64,000 nucleotides of DNA from Cupriavidus gilardii (GTDB lineage: Bacteria; Pseudomonadota; Gammaproteobacteria; Burkholderiales; Burkholderiaceae): contig NZ_JABTYE010000015.1 in assembly GCF_013314895.1 (NCBI RefSeq), positions 1-64,000 of the forward strand. The letters run 5' to 3'. The position numbers were made by a program, and so were the translations under genes. Below, piece by piece: positions 28,997 to 38,715 of this stretch. A model generated the notes under the pieces. That model had not been told where the DNA came from, made no database searches, and worked only from the letters and a program-made list of their open reading frames with translations. The stretch's first letter is position 1. Every line of letters begins with the position of its first letter.

Positions 28997-29085
28997 AGGG
29001 ACCTCATGCGGGGTGGGGGTTCGACGGGCGATCGCGCGAAAGCACGGTATTGTGACCCAAGACCCCGACAGGACAATGTCCGGAA

Positions 29086-29117
29086 ACGACAACGCCGCGC
29101 ATCGGCGCGGCGTCGTG
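29086..29117 (-). terminator. Hairpin after asd, possible terminator
   Basis: An imperfect GC-rich hairpin around 29091-29114 (arms near GACGCCGCGC and GCGCGGCGTT on minus) lies 72 bp after the asd stop and before fimV. The T-run is weak, so read-through is likely. Confidence 0.45.
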
Positions 29118-29189
29118 GGCCAGCGGGTGGCGCGGCGGCGGCCTGCATGTTGGCCCGCCGCAACGCCACGTCGGCCGGTCGGAAAGCGA

Positions 29190-30326
29190 TCAGCTCTCGA
29201 TCAGGATCCGCAGCATGCGGCGCAGCGGCTCGGCGGCGCCCCACAGCAGTTGATCGCCGACCGTGAAGGCCGACAGATACTCGCCGCCCATCTGCATCTT
29301 GCGCAGGCGGCCGACCGGGATCGTCAGCGTGCCGGTCACGGCGGCCGGCGTCAGGTCGGTCATGCTGGCTTCGCGGGTGTTCGGCACGACCTTGGCCCAC
29401 GGGTTATGGGCGGCCAGCATGCCTTCGATCTCGTCCAGCGGCACGTCGCGGCTCAGCTTGATGGTCAGGGCCTGCGAGTGGCAGCGCATCGCGCCGATGC
29501 GCACGCACAGGCCGTCGACCGCGATCGGCGCGGCGCCGGTGGCACCCAGGAAGCCGTCGCCACGGCCCAGAATCTTGTTGGTCTCGGCGCCGCCCTTCCA
29601 TTCCTCGCGCGACACGCCGTTGCCCAGATCCTTGTCGATCCACGGAATCAGGTTGCCGGCCAGCGGCACGCCGAACTGCTTCGTTTCCTCGGCGGACAGG
29701 CCGTGCTGGGTCGACAGGATGGTGCGGTCGATCTCGAGGATGGCCGAGGCCGGATCGTCCAGCAGCGGCTTGACCGCGGCGTTCAGCGTGCCGAACTGGG
29801 TCAGCAGCTCGCGCATGTGCTGGGCGCCGCCACCCGAGGCGGCCTGGTAGGTCATCGAGGTCATCCACTCGACCAGGTCGTGCTGGAACAGCCCGCCCAG
29901 GCCCATCAGCATGCAGCTGACCGTGCAGTTGCCGCCGATGAAATTCTTGACGCCCTTGGACAGCGCGTCCTTGATCACACCCTGGTTGACCGGATCGAGC
30001 ACGATGATCGCGTCGTCCTTCATCCGCAGCGACGAGGCGGCGTCGATCCAGTAGCCCTTCCAACCCGCGGCGCGCAGCCTGGGGAAGACCTCGTTGGTGT
30101 AGTCGCCGCCCTGGGCGGTCAGCACGACGTCGCAGCGCTTGAGCGCCTCGATATCGTTGGCGTCCTGCAGCGTGGTTTCGTTCTTCGCCATCGCCGGGGC
30201 CTTGCCGCCTGCGTTGGACGTGCTGAAGAAAACCGGCTCGATATGGTCGAAGTCGCGCTCTTCCTGCATGCGTTGCATCAGCACGCTGCCGACCATTCCT
30301 CGCCAACCGACGAGACCTACAATCAT
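29190..30326 (-). CDS. asd: Aspartate-semialdehyde dehydrogenase
   Basis: Reduces aspartyl phosphate to aspartate semialdehyde, the branch point to lysine, methionine and threonine. It has 378 residues, with NADP loop [14 protein letters not shown] and the catalytic Cys in [28 protein letters not shown] and the substrate-binding [11 protein letters not shown] motif follow. This is the Gram-negative type, like E. coli. It lies 428 bp downstream of leuB, with a repeat element and a 17-bp inverted repeat in the gap, and is followed by fimV. Confidence 0.97.
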   Translation of the reverse strand: MIVGLVGWRGMVGSVLMQRMQEERDFDHIEPVFFSTSNAGGKAPAMAKNETTLQDANDIEALKRCDVVLTAQGGDYTNEVFPRLRAAGWKGYWIDAASSLRMKDDAIIVLDPVNQGVIKDALSKGVKNFIGGNCTVSCMLMGLGGLFQHDLVEWMTSMTYQAASGGGAQHMRELLTQFGTLNAAVKPLLDDPASAILEIDRTILSTQHGLSAEETKQFGVPLAGNLIPWIDKDLGNGVSREEWKGGAETNKILGRGDGFLGATGAAPIAVDGLCVRIGAMRCHSQALTIKLSRDVPLDEIEGMLAAHNPWAKVVPNTREASMTDLTPAAVTGTLTIPVGRLRKMQMGGEYLSAFTVGDQLLWGAAEPLRRMLRILIES

Positions 30327-30754
30327 GACTAACCTCGGATGTGATTGAAAACTTCCCCGCATTTTCCTCGCCCGGCGTGGCTGCGCGGGGAAGACGAGCA
30401 GGCACGACGAACGATCTAGGAGATCGTGGTTTTAATAATGGTTTTAATCGTCGTTGCGGTGATGGTGCCGCGCGCACCCGCGCCGGCCGTCGCGCGCAGG
30501 GCGGTCGGCGAAGCGATGTCAGTCGGGAGGAACCGGGGGTTCGGGCGCATCGGCGCAGTCTACACGATTTTGCGGGGTTGGGCTGGGGCTGTGGCCAGGG
30601 TCGGGGGCTGCCCTCTCCCCCGTCCCCTCTCCCGCGAGCGGGAGAGGGGAGAGAACCCGCAGCAAGATCCGGTGCCGCCGGTATGCTCCCTCTCCCGCTT
30701 GCGGGAGAGGGCTGGGGAGAGGGCCGGGGGAGAGGGCACGGGCGCCCAGCCCCC
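30327..30754. promoter_or_regulatory. Intergenic region leuB/asd
   Basis: This 428-bp gap lies between leuB and asd, both on minus. It holds the third palindromic repeat (30611-30737), then toward asd two copies of GGTTTTAAT (about 30427-30448) and a perfect inverted repeat ACGATCT-AGG-AGATCGT at 30411-30427, 84 bp before the asd start. The AT-rich block is the likely asd promoter zone, but I cannot fix a -35/-10 pair. Confidence 0.5.
30611..30737. repeat. Paired palindromic repeat, copy 3, units in opposite order
   Basis: The same two building blocks as copies 1, 2 and 4 but outward facing: tail CCCTCTCCCCC then hairpin CTCCCGCGAGCGGGAG on the left; hairpin CTCCCGCTTGCGGGAG then tails ending GGGGGAGAGGG on the right. 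The spacer of about 40 bp is not palindromic and lacks the GGCGCC core. Confidence 0.85.
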
Positions 30755-31822
30755 TTACAGCGCCGCCAGCACCGCCTCGCCCATCTCGCGGGTGCCGACC
30801 TGCCGGCAGCCCGGCGTGAGGATGTCCGCGGTGCGGTAGCCCTGGGCCAGCACGGTCTTGACGGCGTTCTCGATGCGATCGGCCTGCTCGGCCTTGTTCA
30901 GCGAATAGCGCAGCATCATCGCGGCCGACAGGATGGTCGCCAGCGGGTTGGCGACGCCCTTGCCGGCGATGTCCGGCGCCGAGCCGTGCGAGGGCTCGTA
31001 CAGGCCCTTGTTGTTGGCGTCCAGCGAGGCCGACGGCAGCATGCCGATCGAGCCCGTCAGCATTGCCGCCTCGTCCGACAGGATGTCGCCGAACATGTTG
31101 CCGGTGACGATCACGTCGAAGCTCTTGGGCGCCTTGATCAGCTGCATCGCGGCGTTGTCGACGTACATGTGCGACAGCTCGACGTCCGGATACTCCTTCG
31201 AGACCTCGATCACGATGTCCTTCCAGAACTGGAAGGTCTCCAGCACGTTGGCCTTGTCGACGCTGCACAGCTTCTTGCCGCGCTTGGCCGCGGCCTGGAA
31301 GGCCACGTGGGCGATGCGGCGGATTTCCGGCTCGCTGTAGCGCATCGTGTCGAAACCCTCGCGCGCCCCGGGGAACAGCCCGTCGGTGGCCGTGCGCACG
31401 CCGCGCGGCTGGCCGAAGTAAATGTCGCCGTTCAGCTCGCGCACGATCAGGATGTCCAGGCCCGCCACCAGCTCGGGCTTCAGGCTCGAGGCGCCGGTCA
31501 GCTCCGGATAGCAGATCGCCGGGCGGAAATTGGCGAACAGCTGCAGATGCTTGCGCAAGCCCAGGATGGCCTGCTCGGGGCGCAGCGCGCGCTCCAGGCT
31601 GTCGTACTTCCAGTCGCCCACCGCGCCGAACAGGATCGCGTCGGCCTGCTGGGCGAGCTTGAGCGTCTCCTCGGGCAGCGGATGGCCCTTGGCCTCGTAG
31701 CCGGCGCCGCCCACCGGCGCGGTTTCCATCTCGAACTTCTCGTCGAGCGCGTTCAGGACCTTGACGGCCTGCTCGACGATCTCGGGGCCGATGCCGTCGC
31801 CCGGCAGGACTGCGATCTTCAT
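30755..31822 (-). CDS. leuB: 3-isopropylmalate dehydrogenase
   Basis: Oxidises and decarboxylates 3-isopropylmalate in leucine synthesis. It has 355 residues, with [11 protein letters not shown] at the N-terminus, the substrate loop with [26 protein letters not shown], and the NAD/Mg segment [14 protein letters not shown]. This is the normal bacterial length. It is the last gene of leuC-leuD-leuB, 81 bp after leuD, and a repeat element follows its stop. Confidence 0.98.
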   Translation of the reverse strand: MKIAVLPGDGIGPEIVEQAVKVLNALDEKFEMETAPVGGAGYEAKGHPLPEETLKLAQQADAILFGAVGDWKYDSLERALRPEQAILGLRKHLQLFANFRPAICYPELTGASSLKPELVAGLDILIVRELNGDIYFGQPRGVRTATDGLFPGAREGFDTMRYSEPEIRRIAHVAFQAAAKRGKKLCSVDKANVLETFQFWKDIVIEVSKEYPDVELSHMYVDNAAMQLIKAPKSFDVIVTGNMFGDILSDEAAMLTGSIGMLPSASLDANNKGLYEPSHGSAPDIAGKGVANPLATILSAAMMLRYSLNKAEQADRIENAVKTVLAQGYRTADILTPGCRQVGTREMGEAVLAAL

Positions 31823-31903
31823 GCTGTGTTTGCCTTGTTGTCGTTTCGGTTCGGTGCAATGCGCGCGCGGCTCGGCGCGCGCTGCGCGGGTGCTACGCCG
31901 GCG

Positions 31904-32554
31904 TCAGCCGACCAGCCGGTTGTTCAGCCACGGCATCTTCGCCACGCGCTCGGCCTCGAAGGCGCGGATCTTGTCCGCGTGGCGCAGCGTCAGGCCGATA
32001 TCGTCGAAGCCGTTCAGCATGCAGTACTTGCGGAACGGCGCGATGTCGAACTCGAAGCCGGTGCCCGACGGCGTGATCACGGCCTGGCGCTCCAGGTCGA
32101 TGGTCAGCTGGTAGCCGTTGAACGCATTGGTCTCGTTGAACAGCTGGTCGACCTGGGCCTCGGTCAGCACCACCGGCAGCAGCCCGTTCTTGTAGCAGTT
32201 GTTGAAGAAGATGTCGGCGAAGCTGGGTGCGATCACCGCGCGGAAGCCGTACTGCGTCAGCGCCCACGGCGCATGCTCGCGCGAGCTGCCGCAGCCGAAG
32301 TTGTCGCGCGCCAGCAGGATCGACGCGCCCTGGTAGCGCGGCTGGTTCAGCACGAAGTCCGGGTTCAGCGGGCGCTTGCTGTTGTCCTGGCCGGGCTGGC
32401 CGACATCGAGATAGCGCCATTCGTCGAACAGGTTCGGGCCGAAGCCGGTGCGCTGAATCGACTTGAGGAATTGTTTCGGGATGATCGCGTCGGTATCGAC
32501 GTTCGCGCGATCGAGCGGCGCCACCAGGCCCTTGTGTACAGTGAACTTTTCCAT
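31904..32554 (-). CDS. leuD: 3-isopropylmalate dehydratase small subunit
   Basis: Small subunit of isopropylmalate isomerase. It has 216 residues, with the swivelling-domain motifs [14 protein letters not shown] and [15 protein letters not shown]. It follows leuC by 33 bp and partners with it to convert 2- to 3-isopropylmalate. No extra gene lies between leuC and leuD, although some Burkholderiales carry a small lipoprotein there. Confidence 0.98.
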   Translation of the reverse strand: MEKFTVHKGLVAPLDRANVDTDAIIPKQFLKSIQRTGFGPNLFDEWRYLDVGQPGQDNSKRPLNPDFVLNQPRYQGASILLARDNFGCGSSREHAPWALTQYGFRAVIAPSFADIFFNNCYKNGLLPVVLTEAQVDQLFNETNAFNGYQLTIDLERQAVITPSGTGFEFDIAPFRKYCMLNGFDDIGLTLRHADKIRAFEAERVAKMPWLNNRLVG

Positions 32555-32587
32555 GGTCTCGTCCTTGGTTCCGGGGTCGGCGATGCG

Positions 32588-33997
32588 TCAGCCGAGCTGG
32601 CGGATATCGACAAAATGGCCTTCGATCGCGGCGGCGGCGGCCATCGCCGGGCTGACCAGATGCGTGCGGCCGCCGGCGCCCTGCCGGCCCTCGAAATTGC
32701 GGTTCGAGGTCGATGCGCAGCGCTCGCCCGGCTCGAGCCGGTCGGCATTCATCGCCAGGCACATCGAGCAGCCCGGCTCGCGCCATTCGAAGCCGGCGGC
32801 CTTGAAGACCTTGTCCAGCCCTTCGCGCTCGGCCTGTTCCTTGACCAGGCCCGAGCCCGGCACCACCATCGCCAGCTTGACGTTCGAGGCGATGCGGCGG
32901 CCCAGCTTCTGCACCACCCAGGCGGCGGCGCGCATGTCCTCGATCCGGCTGTTGGTGCACGAGCCGATGAAGACCTTGTCGATGCGCACGTCCTGGATCG
33001 GCACGTTCGGCTGCAGACCCATGTACTGCAGCGCGCGTTCGATCGCGTTGCGGCGGGTCGGGTCCTTTTCCTTGTCGGGATCGGGAATGCGGTCCTCGAT
33101 GCTGATCACCATCTCGGGCGAGGTGCCCCAGGTGACCTGCGGACGCACTTCCTCGGCACGCAGCTCGACCACGCGGTCGAAATGCGCGCCCGGGTCCGAA
33201 TGCAGCGTGCGCCAGTAGGCGACCGCCTGCTCCCATTCGGCGCCCTGCGGCGCGTAGGGACGGCCCTTGACGTATTCGAGCGTGACGTCGTCGACGGCGA
33301 TCAGGCCGGCGCGCGCGCCCGCTTCGATCGCCATGTTGCAGACCGTCATGCGCCCTTCCATGGTGAGGTCGCGGATCGCCGATCCGGCGAACTCGATGGT
33401 GTAGCCGGTGCCGCCCGCGGTGCCGATCTTGCCGATGATGGCCAGCACGATGTCCTTGGCGGTGCAGCCGCGCGGCAGCTTGCCCTCGACCTTGACCAGC
33501 ATGTTCTTCGCCTTCTTGCCCAGCAGCGTCTGGGTGGCCAGCACGTGCTCGACCTCGGAGGTGCCGATGCCGTGCGCCAGCGCGCCGAAGGCGCCGTGCG
33601 TGCTGGTGTGCGAATCGCCGCAGACCACCGTCATGCCGGGCAGCGTCGCGCCCTGCTCCGGTCCGATCACGTGCACGATGCCCTGGCGGTGATCGTTCAT
33701 CTTGAACTGCGTGATGCCGTAGGCGTCGCAGTTGGCGTCCAGCGTGTCGACCTGCAGCTTCGAGATCGGGTCGGCGATGCCGTGGCTGCGGTCGGTGGTC
33801 GGCACGTTGTGGTCCGACACCGCCAGGTTCGCGCTGATGCGCCACACCGGCCGCTCGGCCAGCTTCAGCCCTTCGAACGCCTGCGGACTGGTTACCTCGT
33901 GCAGCAGGTGCCGATCGATATAGAGCAGCGTGGTGCCGTCTTCCTCGACGTGCACGGTATGGTCGTCCCAGAGTTTGTCGTAGAGCGTCTTGGCCAT
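32588..33997 (-). CDS. leuC: 3-isopropylmalate dehydratase large subunit
   Basis: Fe-S subunit of isopropylmalate isomerase, in leucine synthesis. It has 469 residues. The 4Fe-4S ligands are Cys in [11 protein letters not shown] and the two Cys of [12 protein letters not shown]. The substrate segment [12 protein letters not shown] is also present. The ATG at 33997 starts [13 protein letters not shown], the family N-terminus. It heads the leuCDB run. A weak promoter candidate is 130 bp upstream and no leader peptide is visible. Confidence 0.98.
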   Translation of the reverse strand: MAKTLYDKLWDDHTVHVEEDGTTLLYIDRHLLHEVTSPQAFEGLKLAERPVWRISANLAVSDHNVPTTDRSHGIADPISKLQVDTLDANCDAYGITQFKMNDHRQGIVHVIGPEQGATLPGMTVVCGDSHTSTHGAFGALAHGIGTSEVEHVLATQTLLGKKAKNMLVKVEGKLPRGCTAKDIVLAIIGKIGTAGGTGYTIEFAGSAIRDLTMEGRMTVCNMAIEAGARAGLIAVDDVTLEYVKGRPYAPQGAEWEQAVAYWRTLHSDPGAHFDRVVELRAEEVRPQVTWGTSPEMVISIEDRIPDPDKEKDPTRRNAIERALQYMGLQPNVPIQDVRIDKVFIGSCTNSRIEDMRAAAWVVQKLGRRIASNVKLAMVVPGSGLVKEQAEREGLDKVFKAAGFEWREPGCSMCLAMNADRLEPGERCASTSNRNFEGRQGAGGRTHLVSPAMAAAAAIEGHFVDIRQLG

Positions 33998-34126
33998 GTC
34001 GCGGGGGCGGCGACAGCCTCGCCGTGGGCGGGCCGGCACCGCTGATAGAAGTTGCGGGGAGGAGGTCTTCGCAGCGTCGTGAGCAGCGCGGAGCTGCGTG
34101 GCTGCGTTTGCTTGACTTCGGAGGGA

Positions 34127-34153
34127 ATTATGCCGGAAACCCCGGCGGCGCAA
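34127..34153 (-). promoter_or_regulatory. Possible leuC promoter
   Basis: On minus, TTGCGC (34148-34153), a 15-bp spacer and CATAAT (34127-34132), about 130 bp before leuC. The spacing is short and the -35 is poor, so this is tentative. Confidence 0.3.
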
Positions 34154-34292
34154 GGGTTGGCGGCGGCAAGCGATGTAATGTGATTGGCGAAAGGGGGATT
34201 TCGCGGATGGCGAAAACGGGGTTTTCGGGGGCTTCGGGAAGCCCCCTCCGACTTGCCGTGCCTGCCCTCAATCCACTCTCAATCCACCACCC

Positions 34293-36092
34293 TCAATCCA
34301 GCCGGAACGTCCGCACCACGCTGGCCAGCCTGCCGGCCTGGTCCTGCAGCGTCGTCGCCGCGGCCGTCGACTGCTCCACCAGCGCCGCGTTCTGCTGCAC
34401 CATCTGGTCCAGCTGCCCCACCGCGACATTGACCTCGAGAATGCCGCGCGTCTGCTCCTGCGCCGCATGCAGGATTTCCGAGATGACCCGCGACACGCTG
34501 TTCACGTTGCCGACGATCTCGCGCATGGTGTCGCCGCTGCGCTCCACCTGCTGGGAGCCGGCATTGACGCTGCTGACGGTCGACTCGATCAGGGTCTTGA
34601 TCTCCCGCGCCGCCTGCGAGCTGCGCTGTGCCAGCGCCCGCACCTCGCCGGCCACCACCGCGAAGCCCCGCCCCTGCTCGCCGGCACGCGCCGCTTCCAC
34701 GGCCGCGTTCAGCGCGAGGATATTGGTCTGGAACGCGATGCCGTCGATCACGCCGGTGATGTCGGACACCTTGACCGCTGCCTGCTGCACGTCGCCCATG
34801 GTCTGGACGGCCGCGCTGATCGCTTCGCCGCCCTCGTCGGCGACCTGTTTTGCCTGCACCGACGATCGTTCGGCGGCGCGGGCCGACGCCTCCGACTGGC
34901 CGACCGTTGCGGTGATCTGCTCCATCGACGCGGCGGTCTGCTCCAGGCTCGCGGCCGCCGATTCGGTACGGCGCGACAGGTCGGCATTGCCGGCGGCGAT
35001 TTCATTGGCGGCCACGTGCACCGATTCGCTGGCATCGCGGATCTGCCGCATCACGCCCACCAGCTTGTCGGCGAAGGCATTGAAGGCGCCGGCGATCTGC
35101 GCCACCTCGTCGTTGCCCTGCGCCGGCAGCCGGCGCGTCAGGTCGCCATCGCCGCTGCCGATGGCCACCATCGCGTCGCGAATGGTCGACAGGCGGCGGA
35201 ACGATACTGCGGTCACACCGGCCATGATCAGCGCGGCGGCGATCGCCACCACCACCAGCGAGATCACCGAGGCGAACAGCACGGACCGCATGCCGGCGGT
35301 GGCTTCCGCCTTGTCCAGCGCTATCACCGCCATCCAGTCGGTGCCGGGGATGGCCGTCACGCCCAGCAGCTTGACCTCGTCGCCGACCGTCACTTCCAGC
35401 GGCGAGTCGGCGCCCAGCTGCGCGGCAAGCTTGTCGCCGTCGAGCGCCGGAATCAGTTCGCCGATGGGCTTGAGCATCAGCTTGTCGTCGCGGTACGCCA
35501 CGATCTGCCCATTGCGCGACACCAGGATGCCGAAGCTGCTCGGCGTCGGCTGGATCGAACGGACATTGGTGACCACGCCGTCCATCGGCACATTGCCGCC
35601 GACCACGGCCCGCAGGCTGCCGTCGCGCAGGATCGGCACGGCGAACGTCACCACCATCTTGCCGGTACTGGCCGACACATAGGGCGGCGTGACGACCGGC
35701 TTGCCTGCCGCGGCAGCCAGCTTGAACCAGGGCCGCGAGGTCGGATCGAAGCCCGGCTTCACGCTCTCGGGATTGGAGAAATGGTGGCGCTTGTCGGGAA
35801 AGCCGACAAAGGTGTTCAGGAACCCGCCGGCCTGCGCGATCAGCTTGAGCACGGGCCCCGGATCGTCCTGCAGCGCGGCTTCATGCATGGCCGCCATGCT
35901 GGCCGTATGGGCGGACACCCATTCGGCGATGGCCTCGACATGGCCTGCCTGCACGGCGCGCAAATTGTTGCGGATGGCCTCGTCGTTATAGCGCGAAGCG
36001 ACCAGATGGTTGACGAAGGCATTGCAGACCAGCGCGACGACGACGATCGCCACGGACAGTCCCACGATGCGCGCGCGCAGCGACCCAAGCAT
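34293..36092 (-). CDS. Methyl-accepting chemotaxis protein, dCache type
   Basis: Chemoreceptor of 599 residues. It has a membrane helix at about 8-30, a periplasmic dCache-like ligand domain (about 35-270, with TSRPWFKLA and GKMVVTFAVPIL), a second helix near 280-302, a HAMP domain and a long cytoplasmic coiled coil. The signalling tip contains FQTNILALNAAVEAARAGEQ. It lacks a CheR-binding NWETF tail. The ATG at 36092 follows an AGGGG ribosome site and precedes the first helix. It stands alone with no che genes near; its ligand is unknown, though dCache receptors often sense amino or organic acids. Confidence 0.93.
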   Translation of the reverse strand: MLGSLRARIVGLSVAIVVVALVCNAFVNHLVASRYNDEAIRNNLRAVQAGHVEAIAEWVSAHTASMAAMHEAALQDDPGPVLKLIAQAGGFLNTFVGFPDKRHHFSNPESVKPGFDPTSRPWFKLAAAAGKPVVTPPYVSASTGKMVVTFAVPILRDGSLRAVVGGNVPMDGVVTNVRSIQPTPSSFGILVSRNGQIVAYRDDKLMLKPIGELIPALDGDKLAAQLGADSPLEVTVGDEVKLLGVTAIPGTDWMAVIALDKAEATAGMRSVLFASVISLVVVAIAAALIMAGVTAVSFRRLSTIRDAMVAIGSGDGDLTRRLPAQGNDEVAQIAGAFNAFADKLVGVMRQIRDASESVHVAANEIAAGNADLSRRTESAAASLEQTAASMEQITATVGQSEASARAAERSSVQAKQVADEGGEAISAAVQTMGDVQQAAVKVSDITGVIDGIAFQTNILALNAAVEAARAGEQGRGFAVVAGEVRALAQRSSQAAREIKTLIESTVSSVNAGSQQVERSGDTMREIVGNVNSVSRVISEILHAAQEQTRGILEVNVAVGQLDQMVQQNAALVEQSTAAATTLQDQAGRLASVVRTFRLD

Positions 36093-36231
36093 GTCATTAC
36101 CCCTTCTCTTACCGTCCGCCCGATGCAGCCGATTGCTGCATCGAATTACGGCGCATCGGCAGAAGCGCTTGAGTAGGGATAATCCCTGCCGGCAGGGAAA
36201 CGAAGCGGCGACAAAATGCCTGGCGAAATGA

Positions 36232-36262
36232 AAAACGCCCCATGCCTGGGGCACGGGGCGTT
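36232..36262 (-). terminator. Intrinsic terminator of gltA
   Basis: On minus, arms AACGCCCC/GGGGCGTT are followed by a T-run at 36231-36235, 29 bp after the gltA stop. It closes the sdhCDAB-sdhE-gltA unit. Confidence 0.82.
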
Positions 36263-36290
36263 CCGGAACGCCGAGGCGAAAGCGCGGAAA

Positions 36291-37592
36291 TCAGCGCTTG
36301 CCCATGTCCGGCACGTCGCGGGTCGCGGCGCCGTTGAACAGCTGGCGCGGACGGCCGATCTTGTATTCCGGATCGGTGATCATCTCTTCCCACTGCGAGA
36401 TCCAGCCCACGGTGCGGGCCAGCGCGAAGATGCAGGTGAACATCGAGGTCGGGATGCCCAGCGCGCGCTGGACGATGCCCGAGTAGAAGTCGACATTCGG
36501 GTACAGCTTGCGGCTGACGAAGTACTCGTCTTCCAGCGCGATCTTTTCCAGCTCCATCGCCAGCTTGAACAGCGGGTCGTTGTGCAGACCCAGCTCGTTC
36601 AGCACCTCGTGGCAGGTCTCGCGCATCAGCTTGGCGCGCGGGTCGTAGTTCTTGTAGACGCGGTGGCCGAAGCCCATCAGGCGCACGCCCGAATTCTTGT
36701 CCTTGACCTGCTTGATGAACTCGGCAATGTTGTCGACGCTGCCGATCTCTTCCAGCATGTTCAGCGCCGCCTCGTTGGCGCCGCCGTGAGCCGGGCCCCA
36801 CAGGCAGGCCACGCCCGAGGCGATCGCCGCGAACGGGTTGGTGCCCGACGAACCGGCCAGGCGCACCGTCGAGGTCGACGCGTTCTGCTCGTGGTCGGCG
36901 TGCAGGATGAAGATGCGGTCCAGCGCGCGCTCGAGCACCGGGTTGACCTGGAACGGCGCGCACGGCGTGGCGAACATCATGCGCATGAAGTTGCCGGTGT
37001 ACGACAGGTCGTTCTGCGGATAGATGTACGGCTGGCCGATGTTGTACTTGTAGGACATCGCGACCAGGGTCGGCATCTTGGCGATCAGGCGGATCGCCGA
37101 GATTTCGCGCTGGTGCGGATCGTTGATGTCCATCGCGTCGTGATAGAACGCGCTCATGCCGCCCACCAGGCCGGTCAGCACGGCCATCGGGTGCGCGTCG
37201 CGGCGGAAGCCGCGCATGAAGAACTGCATCTGCTCGTGAACCATCGTGTGGTTCATCACGCGGCCGACGAATTCTTCCTTCTGCTTGGCGTTGGGCAGTT
37301 CGCCCTTGAGCAGCAGGTAGCAGACTTCGAGGAAGTCGCACTTCTCGGCCAGTTGCTCGATCGGATAGCCGCGGTACAGCAGTTCGCCCTTGTCACCGTC
37401 GATATAGGTGATACGGGAATTGCAGGAGGCCGTCGACATGAAACCCGGGTCGTAGGTGAACTTGCCGGTCTGGCCGTACAGCTTGCGGATGTCGATCACG
37501 TCCGGGCCGACGGTACCCTTGTAGATCGGCAGCTCGACGCTGGGGGACCCATCGGAGAACGATAGCGTGGCTTTCACATCGGACGGCGTCAT
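36291..37592 (-). CDS. gltA: Citrate synthase, type II
   Basis: Condenses oxaloacetate and acetyl-CoA to citrate, the entry to the TCA cycle. It has 433 residues. Active-site residues are His in [11 protein letters not shown], His in [14 protein letters not shown] and Asp in NVDFYSG. The N-terminal 50 residues are of the NADH-sensitive type II form found in Gram-negatives. It has a strong GAAGGA ribosome site and follows sdhE by 42 bp, so it probably reads through from the sdh genes. Confidence 0.98.
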   Translation of the reverse strand: MTPSDVKATLSFSDGSPSVELPIYKGTVGPDVIDIRKLYGQTGKFTYDPGFMSTASCNSRITYIDGDKGELLYRGYPIEQLAEKCDFLEVCYLLLKGELPNAKQKEEFVGRVMNHTMVHEQMQFFMRGFRRDAHPMAVLTGLVGGMSAFYHDAMDINDPHQREISAIRLIAKMPTLVAMSYKYNIGQPYIYPQNDLSYTGNFMRMMFATPCAPFQVNPVLERALDRIFILHADHEQNASTSTVRLAGSSGTNPFAAIASGVACLWGPAHGGANEAALNMLEEIGSVDNIAEFIKQVKDKNSGVRLMGFGHRVYKNYDPRAKLMRETCHEVLNELGLHNDPLFKLAMELEKIALEDEYFVSRKLYPNVDFYSGIVQRALGIPTSMFTCIFALARTVGWISQWEEMITDPEYKIGRPRQLFNGAATRDVPDMGKR

Positions 37593-37634
37593 GTCGGTTC
37601 CTTCAAATGCTAAGAATAATAGTGTTGACCAAAC

Positions 37635-37919
37635 TCACACCGAGCGCAGCAGGGCTAGCAGCTTGCGCATCGGCGGCGTGTCGAGCTCACCGTCCAGCTC
37701 CTTGCGGGCAAGCAGCAGGTCCATCAACTCGTTGTCGCTGAGCTCGAGCAGCTCGCTCAGCGATGCCACGTCCTCGTCGGACAGGCTCTCCTCGTAACGG
37801 TTGAAAAAACGTTCGACGATGATGTCGTTCTCCAGCAGGCCGCGGCGCGCGCGCCAGCGCAGTCGCGCCCGCCTGTGCGGGTCGGCCTGATGGGAGAAAG
37901 TGGTGGGGTGATCCGTCAT
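37635..37919 (-). CDS. sdhE: FAD assembly factor SdhE
   Basis: Helps attach FAD covalently to the succinate dehydrogenase flavoprotein. The 94-residue protein has the family's RGxxE motif in ARRGLLENDIIVERFF, followed by an acidic helical C-terminus. It lies between sdhB and gltA, exactly where its client operon would need it. Confidence 0.95.
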   Translation of the reverse strand: MTDHPTTFSHQADPHRRARLRWRARRGLLENDIIVERFFNRYEESLSDEDVASLSELLELSDNELMDLLLARKELDGELDTPPMRKLLALLRSV

Positions 37920-37971
37920 ATGGCTTGGCCTTCACGGACGACGCCGTGAAGCGTCGTCCGGTCCAGCAGGT

Positions 37972-38673
37972 TCAGACCGCGCGGCGAACCATCAATTCCC
38001 GAATCTTTCCGATCGCCTTGGTCGGGTTCAGTCCCTTCGGGCACACATCCACGCAGTTCATGATGGTGTGGCAGCGGAACAGGCGATACGGGTCGTTCAG
38101 GTCGTCCAGTCGCTGGTTGGTGGCCTGGTCGCGGCTGTCGGCGATGAAGCGGTAGGCCTGCAGCAGGCCGGCCGGGCCGACAAACTTGTCCGGGTTCCAC
38201 CAGAACGACGGGCACGAGGTCGAGCAGCTCGCGCACAGAATACACTCGTACAGGCCGTCGAGCTCGTCGCGTTCTTCCGGCGACTGCAGACGCTCCTTCT
38301 CGGGCGGCGGCTCGTCGTTGATCAGGAACGGCTTGATCGAGTGGTACTGCTTGAAGAACTGCGTCATGTCGACGATCAGGTCGCGCACGACGGGCAGACC
38401 GGGCAGCGGACGCAGCACGATGCGGTCCGGCAGCTCGCGCATATTGGTCAGGCAGGCCAGGCCGTTCTTGCCGTTGATGTTCATCGCGTCCGAACCGCAC
38501 ACGCCTTCGCGGCAGGAGCGGCGGAACGAGATGCTCTCGTCGAGCTTCTTGAGCTTGACCAGGGCATCGAGCAGCATGCGCTCGTGACCGTCGAGCTCGA
38601 CCTCGTAGGTCTGCATGCGGGGCGCCGCGTCCTTGTCCGGATCGTAGCGGTAGACTTCGAAAATACGCTTCAT
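37972..38673 (-). CDS. sdhB: Succinate dehydrogenase iron-sulfur subunit
   Basis: Carries electrons from FAD to quinone in complex II. It has 233 residues. The 2Fe-2S ligands are in SCREGVCGSDAMNINGKNG and a later Cys, the 4Fe-4S ligands in CILCASCSTSCP, and the 3Fe-4S ligands around CHTIMNCVDVCPKG. It follows sdhA by 42 bp in sdhC-D-A-B order. Confidence 0.98.
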   Translation of the reverse strand: MKRIFEVYRYDPDKDAAPRMQTYEVELDGHERMLLDALVKLKKLDESISFRRSCREGVCGSDAMNINGKNGLACLTNMRELPDRIVLRPLPGLPVVRDLIVDMTQFFKQYHSIKPFLINDEPPPEKERLQSPEERDELDGLYECILCASCSTSCPSFWWNPDKFVGPAGLLQAYRFIADSRDQATNQRLDDLNDPYRLFRCHTIMNCVDVCPKGLNPTKAIGKIRELMVRRAV

Positions 38674-38715
38674 TTCTGTGGGTCCTGTAGTCGTCTGTAG
38701 TCGCCTACGCGGTGC

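Noticed and set aside
26144..29266. Plus-strand ORF of 1040 codons over trpF end, truA and fimV
   Set aside because: It is antisense to recognised genes. It is Arg/Ala/Gly-rich with no motif, a GC-driven shadow.
30341..34045. Plus-strand ORF of 1234 codons over asd upstream DNA and leuBDC
   Set aside because: It is antisense to three clearly identified leu genes. Its translation is low-complexity Arg/Ala/His/Gln-rich with no family resemblance, as expected for a high-GC antisense frame.
34227..34246. Hairpin between the chemoreceptor and leuC as an intrinsic terminator
   Set aside because: The stem is perfect but the spacer between the arms is only 2 nt and no T-run follows on either strand.
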